64,000 bases of DNA, taken from positions 28,390 to 92,389 of the forward strand of contig WRIE01000002.1 in the NCBI GenBank assembly GCA_009782875.1, given 5' to 3'. The translations under genes and the position numbers were made by a program. The first letter of the stretch is position 1. Each line of letters starts with the position of its first letter. This DNA comes from Eubacteriaceae bacterium (GTDB lineage: Bacteria; Bacillota; Clostridia; Eubacteriales; Anaerofustaceae). This document shows positions 1-8,394 of this stretch, piece after piece. The notes under the pieces are model-generated. The model saw nothing but the letters and a program-made list of their open reading frames with translations, was not told the DNA's origin and searched no databases.

Positions 1-236
1 TATCCGTTTCCTGCCCTTGTTTCAATTGGCATCCTCTCCTTGTCGAATACTTCAACCAATTCAGCCGAGAAAGTATGTGGATGCCTGCTGTTCGCATATA
101 AGAAAAACTCGCATACCGGCGCGTCTTTTCTCATCAAGAGGTAATTGCCTTTATGTTCCATGCTATCATTGTTGCCATGGCTTGGCCTAAATTTCTGCAA
201 AAAGCTGCCCAGCACGAAATTCCGTTTGGCTGCCAT
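1..236 (-). CDS. Partial CDS, N-terminal part, HipA-like candidate
   Basis: An open frame on the minus strand starts at ATG 236-234 behind a good GGAGGAG ribosome binding site and runs off the left edge, giving about 78 residues. The segment LLMRKDAPVCEFFL followed by VFDKERMPIETR resembles the start of Bacillota HipA-like proteins, in which a short leader precedes a pattern of the kind LMHKDIPVAEL and then a phrase like EHLPVG. That match is from memory and weak. If right, the protein would be a HipA-type kinase-like protein, often part of toxin-antitoxin or phage-defence modules. The body lies outside the window, so function cannot be settled. Confidence 0.45.
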   Translation of the reverse strand, partial: MAAKRNFVLGSFLQKFRPSHGNNDSMEHKGNYLLMRKDAPVCEFFLYANSRHPHTFSAELVEVFDKERMPIETRAGNG

Positions 237-606
237 CAAGGCTCCTCCAAGCTATAGTAGTCTTGCTTGCAATTTTGTAATAAATAATTATAACACGTTT
301 TAGAATAAAATGACAAGCATTCAAGTCTCAAGCATGGTGGCATAGACAAAACCACTGCAAATGCAACTCTTAAGGTATTGATGGCTTGATAATAGCAACC
401 AGCTCTTCCAAAGTGCCAGCCCTAGGGCTAAGAAGTTTTTGCCCAAAGATATATCTGCCATATATATAATTTGTGGATTTTATAGCCAGCTATTCTATAA
501 ACGATTGCAAAAAAAACGATTTATCGTTATTCTTTCTTCAAAGTGGTAAAATAACTAGCAGAACTTTTGATGGCACATGGCAATTGATGAATTAAGAGGA
601 TTGGGC
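237..606. other. Intergenic region with a small palindrome
   Basis: This AT-rich stretch separates the divergent HipA-like and S-4TM-like genes and must carry both promoters. The only distinct element is the inverted repeat AACGAT-TT-ATCGTT near 518-531, about 75 bp before the rightward start codon, which could be an operator. I see no gene here. Confidence 0.5.
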
Positions 607-1866
607 ATGCAAAATAATGAAAAACAATGGCTAAAAGGTATTTCCAACCAAGGCGTTTATGACAAGTGGAGAGCGGAATCCGGGTGGGCTGGCGCATTCA
701 TGTGTCTGTCAGCAGCTTTGTCAGCAGTCTTTCTCTTTTTCCCGCCTTCAAAAAATGGAACTATTTTTGTGTCAGCCATTTGCCTGGCAATCACACTTGG
801 CATACTTTTGTCCCTTCACGCAAACACCAGCACAAGGCCTGCCGCTGAACATGACCGTTTTGCCGGGTTTGTTGACAATGCCTTTGAAACGAAAACCTCT
901 GAATTCAGCTACTATACAAATGGCGGCGCCGACAAGGGGATCAAGCGCATGGCAGCAAATTGTTTTGAGGCTTGTTTCTTCTCCGATAGAATTTTAAAAA
1001 AAATGACAAAGGCGCTGGCTGTAAAAAAGATATCTCTGGCAGCCCTCTTTGCCACATTTGGATATATTAATTATCCAAATGACATCATTTTGGCAGCATT
1101 CCACGTATTAGCCGGCTCAGCGCTTATTGAGTCTTTCATAAACCATATGCGCTTTCGCAGCGCTATCAAAGTATTGCTCAACCGGTTTAATTACATTTAC
1201 AATACAATTCCAACTGAAGGGGATACGTTTGCTGCCTTGGCGGTATATACCTTGGTTGAGTATGAAAAGGCTATGTCTAATTATTCCCAGTTGCCCAGCG
1301 CCAAGATCTATAACAAGCTCAGCCCGGCTCTTTTAGTAGAATGGGAAGAATTGAAGGATAAATACGGCATTTCAAAAGGGGCACAAGCTGGAGATGATCT
1401 GCTCGAAAGCAAGCAACAAGAAGAAGCGCAGGTTGAAATTGGGACCAGGCAAGCTCCACAAGGCAACGGTGAGGCGCTTGATGAAGTTGAAGTGCCTATG
1501 GAGAGCAGCGCCAACAGCTTGCCGTTTGCTAAATCGCAAATGGGCGAAATTGTTTTGCTGCCTAGCCCAAAGCAGCAGCCAGGCGATGGAGGGGATTTGG
1601 AGGAGGCTGTTTCTGCCGGCAGCCAAGACAACGAGCAAACATATGGTGATGGCGGGCCAGGGGGGGCGCATGGCAAGCCGGATGGGCCAGGCTATGCAGG
1701 TAGCGTAGTCCCAGACAAAGCAGGCAACCAAGAAGCGTCAGAAAATGCAAATCTAAAAGGCATAGAAGAGCCAGCCCAGGAAGATGCTGAAAGCGGCATT
1801 GAGGAAGAAACAAAAGAAGAACCGATAACAGGCCAATTGAAGATCCAATCCAAAGCTAGGGAGTAG
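607..1866 (+). CDS. S-4TM-like membrane protein with acidic tail
   Basis: Start chosen at ATG 607, because AAGAGGA at 594-600 sits six bases before it; the in-frame ATG at 577 has no ribosome binding site. The 419-residue protein has four predicted membrane helices (about 27-45, 52-70, 140-155, 160-178) with a soluble segment between helices 2 and 3, then a long low-complexity acidic tail from about residue 260. The inter-helix segment carries YYTN, then AANCFEACFF and KK, and after helix 4 a KIYNK motif. The same pattern (YYCNN, ANTFESSEF, KK, KIYDK) occurs in the membrane protein of the CRISPR locus at 55016-55855, so I infer homology. The architecture recalls the S-4TM family, proposed pore-forming effectors of nucleotide-signalling immune systems. 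The assignment to S-4TM is from memory; function here is inferred. Confidence 0.6.
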   Translation: MQNNEKQWLKGISNQGVYDKWRAESGWAGAFMCLSAALSAVFLFFPPSKNGTIFVSAICLAITLGILLSLHANTSTRPAAEHDRFAGFVDNAFETKTSEFSYYTNGGADKGIKRMAANCFEACFFSDRILKKMTKALAVKKISLAALFATFGYINYPNDIILAAFHVLAGSALIESFINHMRFRSAIKVLLNRFNYIYNTIPTEGDTFAALAVYTLVEYEKAMSNYSQLPSAKIYNKLSPALLVEWEELKDKYGISKGAQAGDDLLESKQQEEAQVEIGTRQAPQGNGEALDEVEVPMESSANSLPFAKSQMGEIVLLPSPKQQPGDGGDLEEAVSAGSQDNEQTYGDGGPGGAHGKPDGPGYAGSVVPDKAGNQEASENANLKGIEEPAQEDAESGIEEETKEEPITGQLKIQSKARE

Positions 1867-1873
1867 CGTAAAA

Positions 1874-1905
1874 CCAGGCATCGAAAACCGGTGCCTGGCG
1901 CTTTT
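1874..1905. terminator. Bidirectional rho-independent terminator
   Basis: A perfect seven-base stem, CCAGGCA (1874-1880) and TGCCTGG (1892-1898), is followed by a T-run on the plus strand (1901-1904) and has an A-run before it that gives TTTT on the minus strand. It sits between two convergent genes and can serve both. Confidence 0.8.
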
Positions 1906-2216
1906 CAATTTGAGGAGCTTAGTGATGCCCGTATAGCTTCAACACTGTTTTTAAAACCACCATCGTTTGAAAGCCGGCTTCCAGTTATTTGAAGCGCATG
2001 CACTACAGAGACAGAATCCCTATTGAAGAACCACCCAATTGCCTTGAATGAAGAGCCTAATAAATCCCTGAATAGGTACATTGCGGCATATCTTGCGTCA
2101 ACTGTTTGCCTGTCCCGCTTTTTTCCTTGCAAGTCATCCACAGTCAATCCGAAATACTCGGCAGTCTTTTCTGCTATTTCATTTGTAGTTGGCAAATGCC
2201 AGTGCATTCTTTCCAT
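1905..2216 (-). CDS. Stand-alone DnaA domain IV protein
   Basis: The 103-residue protein looks like only the C-terminal DNA-binding domain of the replication initiator DnaA: an N-terminal helix with YFGLTVDDLQGKKRDRQTV, then ARYAAMYLFRDL, and the signature-like helix RDSVSVVHAL in place of the usual D-H-T-T-V-L-H-A. Full DnaA is about 450 residues; no AAA+ part precedes it and the ATG has an AAAGG site nine bases upstream, so this is a complete small gene and not a truncated dnaA. Proteins of this kind could bind DnaA boxes and compete with DnaA, or belong to a mobile element. The convergent neighbour is unrelated. The domain call is firm, the role unknown. Confidence 0.78.
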   Translation of the reverse strand: MERMHWHLPTTNEIAEKTAEYFGLTVDDLQGKKRDRQTVDARYAAMYLFRDLLGSSFKAIGWFFNRDSVSVVHALQITGSRLSNDGGFKNSVEAIRASLSSSN

Positions 2217-3490
2217 AAAAATGAGACCTTTCTGTTAATTCGTCCTCCTTTTGTAGTTGCCCTTTTGCTGTCTATTTGTTTTCATAGGTGCGGGCAAGGA
2301 GCGGGGCGTTTTGTATTTTCACACAATTACAATGATAGCACAAGCCGCTTGTAAGCTATTGTTTTTAAAGAAATCTGCTATTTATTTAATGATCCAACGT
2401 GCGACCCAAGAAAAAATAATTAAATTGACAGCATCAATGTTTAGCTTTTTATTCGCAAGCAATATGCAACATTCTAAGCCATTAGGCGAATAATCTACAT
2501 AGCCGCTTCTTCCTTGATATAAGCATAGGCGGACAAAACAAAAGCGCGCCCCCTCCCAAAGCAGCAAACCGCCTCAAACAACCTAGGATATTGGGCGCAT
2601 GTGGCCATCGAGCCAAACATGGCAGCAATTAATGCCGCTGGGCATGCAAAGCCAAGAGCAAGCCCCAATTCTCTGGCCGCGGCGTTGTTTTTGCTCCATC
2701 GCAGTTTGGCAGCGCCGGGCGCCATGGGAGAGGCTAGGAATTCCATGACTGATGAGGCATAGGCTCGCTTGCGTCGCATATGCCAAACAGGAAGGAGACG
2801 GGCAAATATGTAACCGTATCTTTGTTGATTCTGGTTTTTGCTTCCCCCATATAGCTGGCACAAGCTGCCAGCCTATTCCCTAGTAACGGCCTTGAACCTC
2901 AGGTCCATGTTCTCTTTGCGCTTATCAGGCGCCAGCCCTGTATTTTAGCGCTTTCTGGAGAGTTTCGATATATCTGCAATGTGGGTCTCTAGATAAGTCG
3001 ATTTTGGGTATTTTTTTCTCATATAAGGCAAATAGCCTTTTTATTGCTATTGTACCATTTATCGACATTAATAGACATATTAAACAGCCTCTTAAATAAA
3101 GAATATAGCAACTTCCCCCTTATCTCAAGGGCAATTAATATTCAAAAACCTAACCAATGCCAATTGATATTGTAGAGAACGCAGGCTCACGAAATCCTCA
3201 ACAAAATGGCAGCCTTTTGTGAAACCTGGCCGTTTTCCGGTTTTGCCTAGCAACGGAGAGCTGGCAAAACCAATCCATTCCTCTAAAAAATTATCAATGT
3301 CGAATAATACTGGAATATTTAAGTTGAGTATAATCAATCGTACTGTGAAATTTGTTATTTGCTACCACATTTTACCACATGCCAGGAAAGATTTTATTGT
3401 TATTTTACCAAATTATTGTAATTTTCAATTATTTTTTCACCGAGTTTACATTCGAGATATGGAAATAAATTGTACAAGCAATGCAATGAT
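2217..3490. other. Long region without a convincing gene
   Basis: About 1.3 kb with no open frame that has a recognisable product, good start site and normal composition. Short frames on the minus strand (for example 2495-2863) lack family resemblance. The right part is strongly AT-rich. It may hold decayed sequence and the promoter of the following microprotein gene. Confidence 0.5.
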
Positions 3491-3494
3491 TCTG

Positions 3495-3503
3495 TGCTAC
3501 AAT
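3495..3503 (+). promoter_or_regulatory. Extended -10 promoter candidate for microprotein/URO-D unit
   Basis: TG-C-TACAAT (TG at 3495-3496, TACAAT at 3498-3503) is an extended -10 box; no good -35 box is seen at the right spacing. Transcription would start near 3510, about 50 bases before the microprotein start. Confidence 0.45.
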
Positions 3504-3561
3504 CCTACTAAACGATTTTGAACAAACTATTGGCAACAATTAATAACCAAGGAGGCTATTG

Positions 3562-3696
3562 ATGCTGGAACCTACAATTGTTCTGAGCGATTTTCCTGAA
3601 GGCTATGAAAAAGCCAAATCTCTACTCGCCCATATTCCAGAAGAGAATAGGGATGCCTACTTAAGGGCATTTATCCACATGTTGATGACAATGTAG
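3562..3696 (+). CDS. 44-residue microprotein preceding URO-D homologue
   Basis: A short frame with an excellent AAGGAGG site (3549-3555) six bases before ATG 3562 encodes 44 residues. Its second half, IPEENRDAYLRAFIHMLM, is a predicted amphipathic helix. It lies 39 bases upstream of the URO-D-like gene at 3736 and very probably shares its mRNA. A second microprotein at 29512-29628, next to another URO-D gene, ends with YPKDKREAVLKGLINGLL; the two share P-x3-R-(D/E)-A-x-L-(R/K)-x2-I-x2-L. I infer a small partner-protein family for these methyltransferase-like enzymes. No known function is recalled. Confidence 0.72.
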   Translation: MLEPTIVLSDFPEGYEKAKSLLAHIPEENRDAYLRAFIHMLMTM

Positions 3697-3735
3697 CCGC
3701 ATACGGGCAAGCAAATTTTATATTGAGGTGCATGT

Positions 3736-4893
3736 ATGGCAGATTCAAATCTCCAAGAAAGAATCCAGATTATCCAGGATGCCACGTCCTTTAAAAAAAC
3801 AAGCAGAATACCCACATACTCAAATTATTGGACTTACATGGTTCTTGATGCCGGGCATAAACTGGGCGATGCCCTTTACGACTATGGCATGCTCTTTGAG
3901 GCAGTCATAGGTTTCCACGAAAAGTATAATTTTGATATGTACAACTACACCGGCGGCAGAAACCCCTTTAGGGTTACCGACCTTTTTGAAGCTAACCGCT
4001 ATATTATCGATGACGAGCGGGGCGCTTTCAACATCCAAGATAACGAGATAATGTATGAGGGAGAGTACGAAGAACTCGCTAAAGACCCCCTAAAATTTAT
4101 ATGGTCAGTAATCGTCCCCCGCAAAGGCCAGTTGATGAGCGCCCCAGAAAGCTTTGATATCTTTGAGAAAGCAGTCAAAGAATACGACCTCTACAACCAG
4201 TTCACTGCAAGCACCACCAAGACCTTGCTTGAGGAGCATGGTGTGCCGCAAAAAGCCCCTACAGCCCTTAGGGCGCCCTTCGACAATTTTTTCAACCATC
4301 TTAGAGGCATGAAAGAGACTGCAATAGACATGAGAAGGGATCCGCAAGGCTTGGATGCCGGCATCAAAGCTCTCCACGAGTATTTCGGCATTGATGCCCA
4401 AGTGGAGAATTTCCGTAACAGCCCGTTGCCTTCGCACTGTGTTTTTGGAGCAAACTCAGTTCTCTTGGGGCACTCGATCTGTTCTCCAAAACAATTTGGG
4501 GCCTACTATTGGCCATACCTCAAAGAGTGGTTTGGGATTTGTGCTGAAACTGGCAAACAGTTTTTCTTGTTCACCGAAGCGCAGGTTACATCTTTCGCAG
4601 ACTACTTCCGGGATGTCCCCAAAGGTGTCTTGATGCTCCAGCCTGAGCAAGACGACTTGATTGAGTTTAGGCGACTTGTTCCTGACGTGGCTTTGTGCGG
4701 TGGAATGACTACAGTGACGCTGGGCTACAAGTCAAAACAAGAAGCGTTGGATATGGCGAAAATGTTTGCTGATGAGCTTGGCGCTGACGGAGGCTTTTTC
4801 ATGGGCCAAAACAAAATGATGACCTACAAAAATGATGCAAAGCCAGAGAATATTTTGGCAGTCCAAGAATTTTGCGCAAATTATAAACCATAA
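3736..4893 (+). CDS. Uroporphyrinogen decarboxylase (URO-D) superfamily protein
   Basis: The 385-residue protein belongs to the URO-D superfamily, TIM-barrel proteins that include HemE and the MtaA/CmuA-type cobamide methyltransferases. Visible family features are the late strands PKGVLMLQPEQDD, then VALCGGMTTVTLGYKS, and a C-terminal GADGGFFMGQNK segment, corresponding to barrel positions that bind substrate in this superfamily. There is no haem gene nearby, and two further paralogues plus an acetyl-CoA synthase are in the window, so a role in corrinoid-dependent methyl transfer is more likely than haem synthesis. The ATG at 3736 follows GAGGTGC. It is close to the paralogue at 28340 in length and both carry a microprotein neighbour. 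Substrate unknown. Confidence 0.8.
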   Translation: MADSNLQERIQIIQDATSFKKTSRIPTYSNYWTYMVLDAGHKLGDALYDYGMLFEAVIGFHEKYNFDMYNYTGGRNPFRVTDLFEANRYIIDDERGAFNIQDNEIMYEGEYEELAKDPLKFIWSVIVPRKGQLMSAPESFDIFEKAVKEYDLYNQFTASTTKTLLEEHGVPQKAPTALRAPFDNFFNHLRGMKETAIDMRRDPQGLDAGIKALHEYFGIDAQVENFRNSPLPSHCVFGANSVLLGHSICSPKQFGAYYWPYLKEWFGICAETGKQFFLFTEAQVTSFADYFRDVPKGVLMLQPEQDDLIEFRRLVPDVALCGGMTTVTLGYKSKQEALDMAKMFADELGADGGFFMGQNKMMTYKNDAKPENILAVQEFCANYKP

Positions 4894-4948
4894 ATTATCC
4901 ACAAGTTATTCAAGGTGTTAAATAAATAAACACAACCACAAAATATCC

Positions 4949-5023
4949 CATTTCCAAAATTCCTGGTCTTTGCCTTGGGGATTGGAAATGCAATTTTTGT
5001 ATAAAAGAACAGGGCAAAGACCA
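4949..5023. other. oriT-like interleaved inverted repeats upstream of mob
   Basis: Two perfect inverted repeats interleave: CATTTCCAA (4949-4957) with TTGGAAATG (4982-4990), and TGGTCTTTGCC (4964-4974) with GGCAAAGACCA (5013-5023). The order A-B-A'-B' would let single-stranded DNA fold as a pseudoknot. The block lies just upstream of the MobV relaxase gene, where origins of transfer of this family usually lie. I propose it as oriT; a nick site is not identified. Confidence 0.5.
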
Positions 5024-5094
5024 ATAGGCTAGACAGTGAAACTTCAGTTCTACTACTACCGCGGGCGAAAAACCCGTTACCAGGAGGAGGACCA

Positions 5095-6108
5095 ATGGTC
5101 CAGGTTAGAAAATACGCAAGGCCGCTGGCATTTAGGCTTACCCGCCATTTTGAGCGGGCAGCCAACAAAGATGGGGAGTACACAAAATACAAGAACCAGC
5201 CTATCGACCTGTCAAAGACAAACTTAAACTACAACCTTGCGCCGGAAAGGGAAGGGGGGCAGGTTGCATTTATCGCTCAACGGCTAGGAGAGGTCCATTT
5301 CCACAACAGGCAAAACATCAATGTCATGGCTGATTGGCTAGTCACGTTGCCAAAAGGCATGGATGGAATGCAAGAGCTGTTTTTCGAGGAAACATATGCT
5401 TTTCTGTCAGAGAGGTACGGCGTGCAGAACGTGATCAGCGCTTATGTGCACCTTGACGAGCTCTCTCCCCACATGCACTTCGCTTTCGTGCCTGTGGGCT
5501 TTGACTCAAATAATGACAGATTGACTGTTTCGGTCAAAATTGTCCTAAACGGCGATGAAGTCGCCAACTTGCCAAATGAGCTGGAAGCCCATCTGGAAGA
5601 AAAACTAGACTATGATTTTCTTAAGACAGCCACAAGCAAGGTTGAGATGGTAGCCGATGGTTTTAGCATATCCCAGCTCAAGGAAATCGACAATTCGCTC
5701 AAAGAATCCAATAGGAGCCTTTCAGAAATCGTCTACCAGACAGAAGTGGCAAAGGCGGAGCTAAAGAGCCTCGAGGATAAAAAAGCGAAAATCTTAGATG
5801 CCCTTGACGCAACATCAGCCACCCGCAGCAAACTCTATGAGTTCACCCCCACAAAGACGATTACAGGCGCTATCCGAGGCATTACGATGGAGCAAATAGA
5901 ATTTTTGAAAAGTGCGGCCATTAAATGCGTAACATTGGAAAACGAGTTGGCATCAGCGAAAAAAATAGTGGAAGACTCGCAACAATCAGTTCTGGAGCTT
6001 GAGGCGATAAATACTGTGTTAGAGAAAAACCCTGGCTTGAAGTCTGCTTTTGACGCAGCCAAAGAGCGCTACATACAAACAGGGGATGGAGACGGCTGGG
6101 GAGAGTAG
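5095..6108 (+). CDS. mob: MobV-family relaxase (Pre/Mob)
   Basis: Plasmid mobilisation relaxase, an HUH endonuclease that nicks one strand at oriT. The N-terminal third carries the family motifs: PIDLSKTNLNYNL near residue 37 (motif I) and the metal-binding histidine motif HLDELSPHMHFAF near residue 122. The C-terminal half from about residue 200 is a predicted coiled coil. Length (338 residues) is normal for smaller MobV proteins and the frame is intact. The start has a strong AGGAGGAG site. A candidate oriT lies about 75-145 bases upstream. No replication gene is intact nearby, so this is an integrated plasmid or mobilisable element that has lost other parts. Confidence 0.88.
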   Translation: MVQVRKYARPLAFRLTRHFERAANKDGEYTKYKNQPIDLSKTNLNYNLAPEREGGQVAFIAQRLGEVHFHNRQNINVMADWLVTLPKGMDGMQELFFEETYAFLSERYGVQNVISAYVHLDELSPHMHFAFVPVGFDSNNDRLTVSVKIVLNGDEVANLPNELEAHLEEKLDYDFLKTATSKVEMVADGFSISQLKEIDNSLKESNRSLSEIVYQTEVAKAELKSLEDKKAKILDALDATSATRSKLYEFTPTKTITGAIRGITMEQIEFLKSAAIKCVTLENELASAKKIVEDSQQSVLELEAINTVLEKNPGLKSAFDAAKERYIQTGDGDGWGE

Positions 6109-6533
6109 AACAAAGGCCAAATTATTTTATATTATGTTTTTAGTCAAGCAGTTTTGTGCCAACTTCATTTAGCTCGAAGATATATGGCATTCGAAGCAAG
6201 CAAAACAAGGAGGGGAGCGCTGTGCATGAACTGGGCGCACAAAATAAAGTTGCTGCCAAACAACGTACATGCGATACTTTTTAAGAGCGGGCGCCTTTCT
6301 GGCGGCTTGATATTGGCACATTGGAAGGGGCAGTATGGGGCGCCAAAAGCGTAAGCCTGTCGCCTCTCTATGGATTAGACAGGCGCAGATTTGGATAGGA
6401 ATACAACATCAAACTTGTGCGTAAGTTTGGTGTGTTTGACGGAACGGCTACGGCTGGAGCTTCAAACATCAAGCTTTAAAGTCTCTGGCTAGCGGGGCGG
6501 CCTTTAACCAAATAAAAAAGACGGTGGATATCC
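6109..6533. other. Intergenic region with hairpin
   Basis: No convincing gene. A hairpin formed by GCCTGTC (6355-6361) and GACAGGC (6378-6384) lacks a T-run, so it is not a clear terminator; together with the folded-looking segment up to 6500 it may be a structured leader of the electron-transfer operon that follows. Confidence 0.4.
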
Positions 6534-6686
6534 ATGCGCAAAGGATGGATGAAAAAGAGAATTATTACACTAACACTATTGGCAGTGGCTGTGTTATTTA
6601 TTGTATTGGGCATATCCCAAGGGGATTATTATAGCACCCTTCAAAAAGCAGTCCGGATTTGCCTGGAGTGCATCGGCATTGGATAA
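6534..6686 (+). CDS. CD1871A-family CXXC microprotein
   Basis: A 50-residue protein with one membrane helix (about residues 9-25, IITLTLLAVAVLFIVLG) and the tail KAVRICLECIGIG. This tail, with its CxxC pair and GIG end, matches the small clostridial CD1871A family as I remember it, which is found next to polyferredoxin genes. GGTGGA lies six bases before ATG 6534. The following gene starts inside its last codons, so translation is coupled. It probably works with the membrane-bound 4Fe-4S protein in a redox relay. The annotation by family is confident, the biochemical role is unknown. Confidence 0.82.
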   Translation: MRKGWMKKRIITLTLLAVAVLFIVLGISQGDYYSTLQKAVRICLECIGIG

Positions 6687-7539
6687 GAAAAAAAGGCTAT
6701 TTATACAACTGCTCAGCTGCTTGCTCCATAACGCTAACTTGCCCGGTTTCTTCACGGGCAGGATATACCAAGGGCCTGCAAAAGGGATATGCGCCCCTGG
6801 GCTCAATTGCTATTCCTGCCCTGGTGCGGTTTGCTCATGCCCAATTGGCGCTTTGCAAGCATCCATTGGCCAAAGCGGGCGCAAGCTGCCGCTGTATATT
6901 GCCGGGACATTGGTGTTGTTTGGCGCTTTGCTCGGCAGGGGTATTTGCGCATTTCTTTGCCCGTTTGGGCTGTTCCAAGAATTGCTATATAAAATACCCT
7001 CGAAAAAATTTAAAAAAAGCAGCCTCTCACGGAAAGCTTCGCTATTAAAATACTTGGTCCTAGGGATTTTTGTGGTTTATCTGCCGCTTTTTTACCTTGC
7101 CAAAAATGGTGTCGGCTCTCCAGCATTCTGCAAATTTATCTGCCCTGCAGGCACCCTTGAGGGAGGTTTGCCATTGATGGCTGCGAACAGCAGGCTTCGG
7201 GTGATCGCCGGAGCCTTGTTTGGGTGGAAGTTATTTGTGCTGGTGTTTGTGGCAATTGCCAGTGTGTTCCTCTATAGGGCATTTTGCCGTTTTATATGCC
7301 CTCTTGGAGCTATATACTCTCTTTTTAACCACTATGCCCTTTTCGGGGTGGAGGTGAATGAGAGCGAGTGCATTGGATGCAATGAGTGCGTCAAAGCATG
7401 CAAGTTGGATACAAAGGCGATAAATGACCGGGAATGCATACGCTGCGCCGAGTGCGCTGGCGTCTGCCCTCGTGGGGCGGTTGCCGTAGGCGGTACCGGC
7501 AAGGAGAAAAAATGGAGAATAAATCGGAAAGAATCATAG
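6679..7539 (+). CDS. Membrane-bound 4Fe-4S polyferredoxin (NapH/YccM-like)
   Basis: Integral membrane iron-sulfur protein. From TTG 6679 it has 286 residues: a conserved start LNANLPGFFTG (here LHNANLPGFFTG), the motif NCYSCPGAVCSCPIGA, several membrane helices with CPFG, CPAG and CPLG cysteine motifs, and a C-terminal ferredoxin domain with ECIGCNECVKAC and ECIRCAECAGVCPRG that binds two 4Fe-4S clusters. The longer in-frame start at 6601 would overlap nearly all of the preceding gene, so I prefer TTG 6679, which overlaps its stop by eight bases. It is followed by a TlpA-like lipoprotein whose start it overlaps. The three genes form an electron-transfer operon that probably passes electrons across the membrane to a periplasm-side thioredoxin-like protein. 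Confidence 0.85.
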   Translation: MDKKKRLFIQLLSCLLHNANLPGFFTGRIYQGPAKGICAPGLNCYSCPGAVCSCPIGALQASIGQSGRKLPLYIAGTLVLFGALLGRGICAFLCPFGLFQELLYKIPSKKFKKSSLSRKASLLKYLVLGIFVVYLPLFYLAKNGVGSPAFCKFICPAGTLEGGLPLMAANSRLRVIAGALFGWKLFVLVFVAIASVFLYRAFCRFICPLGAIYSLFNHYALFGVEVNESECIGCNECVKACKLDTKAINDRECIRCAECAGVCPRGAVAVGGTGKEKKWRINRKES

Positions 7540-8075
7540 TTATAATGTTGGCGCTTGTAATGATAATGGCGACTGGGGTTGCTTGCGCTAAAGAGGGCGT
7601 GCAGACTGGGGGAAACATAAACGGGCAGGAAACCACTGGGGGCGGGCTTAGTGAAGGCGTGAAAGCCCCCGATTTTACATTGCCTTTGCTTGGCGGTGGA
7701 GAGTTTGTGCTTTCAGAAAACAAGGGCAAGGTGGTATTTGTAAACTTTTGGGCTACTTGGTGCCCGCCCTGTGTGGCAGAAATGCCTGCAATCCAACAGC
7801 TGTATGAAAAATACCAAGACACTGTTGTGTTTATAGGTGTCGACTGCGGCGAGGAAGAGGATGTTGTCGAAAATTTCGCCACCCAGCGTGGATTTTCATA
7901 CAATATTGGCCTTGATGGGGACAGTTATCTCTTAGACAGCCTTTATCCATCTGACTCCATCCCTTACACAACTGTAATTGGCCCTGATGGAGCCATAACC
8001 AAGATATTTGTTGGCGGGGGAGAGTCTATGTTTAGCAAATTTGAGGAAGCTATAATAGCGGCTATGGGCAAGTAA
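7512..8075 (+). CDS. TlpA/ResA-like thioredoxin-fold lipoprotein
   Basis: Start at ATG 7512, five bases after AAGGAG. The 187-residue protein has a signal peptide ending in ATGVAC, a lipobox-like site, then a short linker and a thioredoxin fold with the active site FWATWCPPC and the cis-proline segment SIPYTTVIGPDG. This is the TlpA/ResA group, extracytoplasmic thiol-disulfide oxidoreductases tethered to the membrane. Overlap with the polyferredoxin gene shows the same operon; the polyferredoxin may supply the electrons that keep the CPPC pair reduced. Confidence 0.9.
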   Translation: MENKSERIIVIMLALVMIMATGVACAKEGVQTGGNINGQETTGGGLSEGVKAPDFTLPLLGGGEFVLSENKGKVVFVNFWATWCPPCVAEMPAIQQLYEKYQDTVVFIGVDCGEEEDVVENFATQRGFSYNIGLDGDSYLLDSLYPSDSIPYTTVIGPDGAITKIFVGGGESMFSKFEEAIIAAMGK

Positions 8076-8088
8076 AGCTGTTTATGAA

Positions 8089-8135
8089 GCTTGTTGGGCA
8101 AATAGAGCCCAGCAAAGCTTGCCAGCTCTTTTTAT
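8089..8135 (+). terminator. Terminator-like hairpin after the redox operon
   Basis: GCTTGTTGGGC (8089-8099) pairs with GCCCAGCAAAGC (8107-8118) with minor mismatches, and a T-run follows at 8129-8133 after a ten-base gap. Position after the last operon gene fits a terminator. Confidence 0.5.
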
Positions 8136-8394
8136 ATTGGAGTATTAATTGAGCTATTATTGATGGAGGCAATTGGCCACTTGGATTTTGGGTATTCTCA
8201 AAGTCAAGAAACAATCAACAGTTTGAAAAATAGATGTAATAAATGAAGCTTGGGGTAGCCCAAAATTTTTACAAAACGAGCAGATCAACCAAAGGGCAGG
8301 CATCGCAATTGGGAGTGCTGGAAACGACACACACTGGCACTAAGGGCAAGGGCATATGGCGAGGAAGAACCATTAAGCCAGAGTGTCCAGGAAA

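Noticed and set aside
577..606. Upstream ATG for the S-4TM-like gene
   Set aside because: No ribosome binding site before 577, while AAGAGGA stands at the right distance before ATG 607.
2495..2863. 122-codon minus-strand frame
   Set aside because: No family resemblance, no convincing ribosome binding site, overlapping frames on the same strand of equal length.
6154..6354. 66-codon plus-strand frame after mob
   Set aside because: No start signal of quality and no recognisable product; lies in a likely structured leader region.
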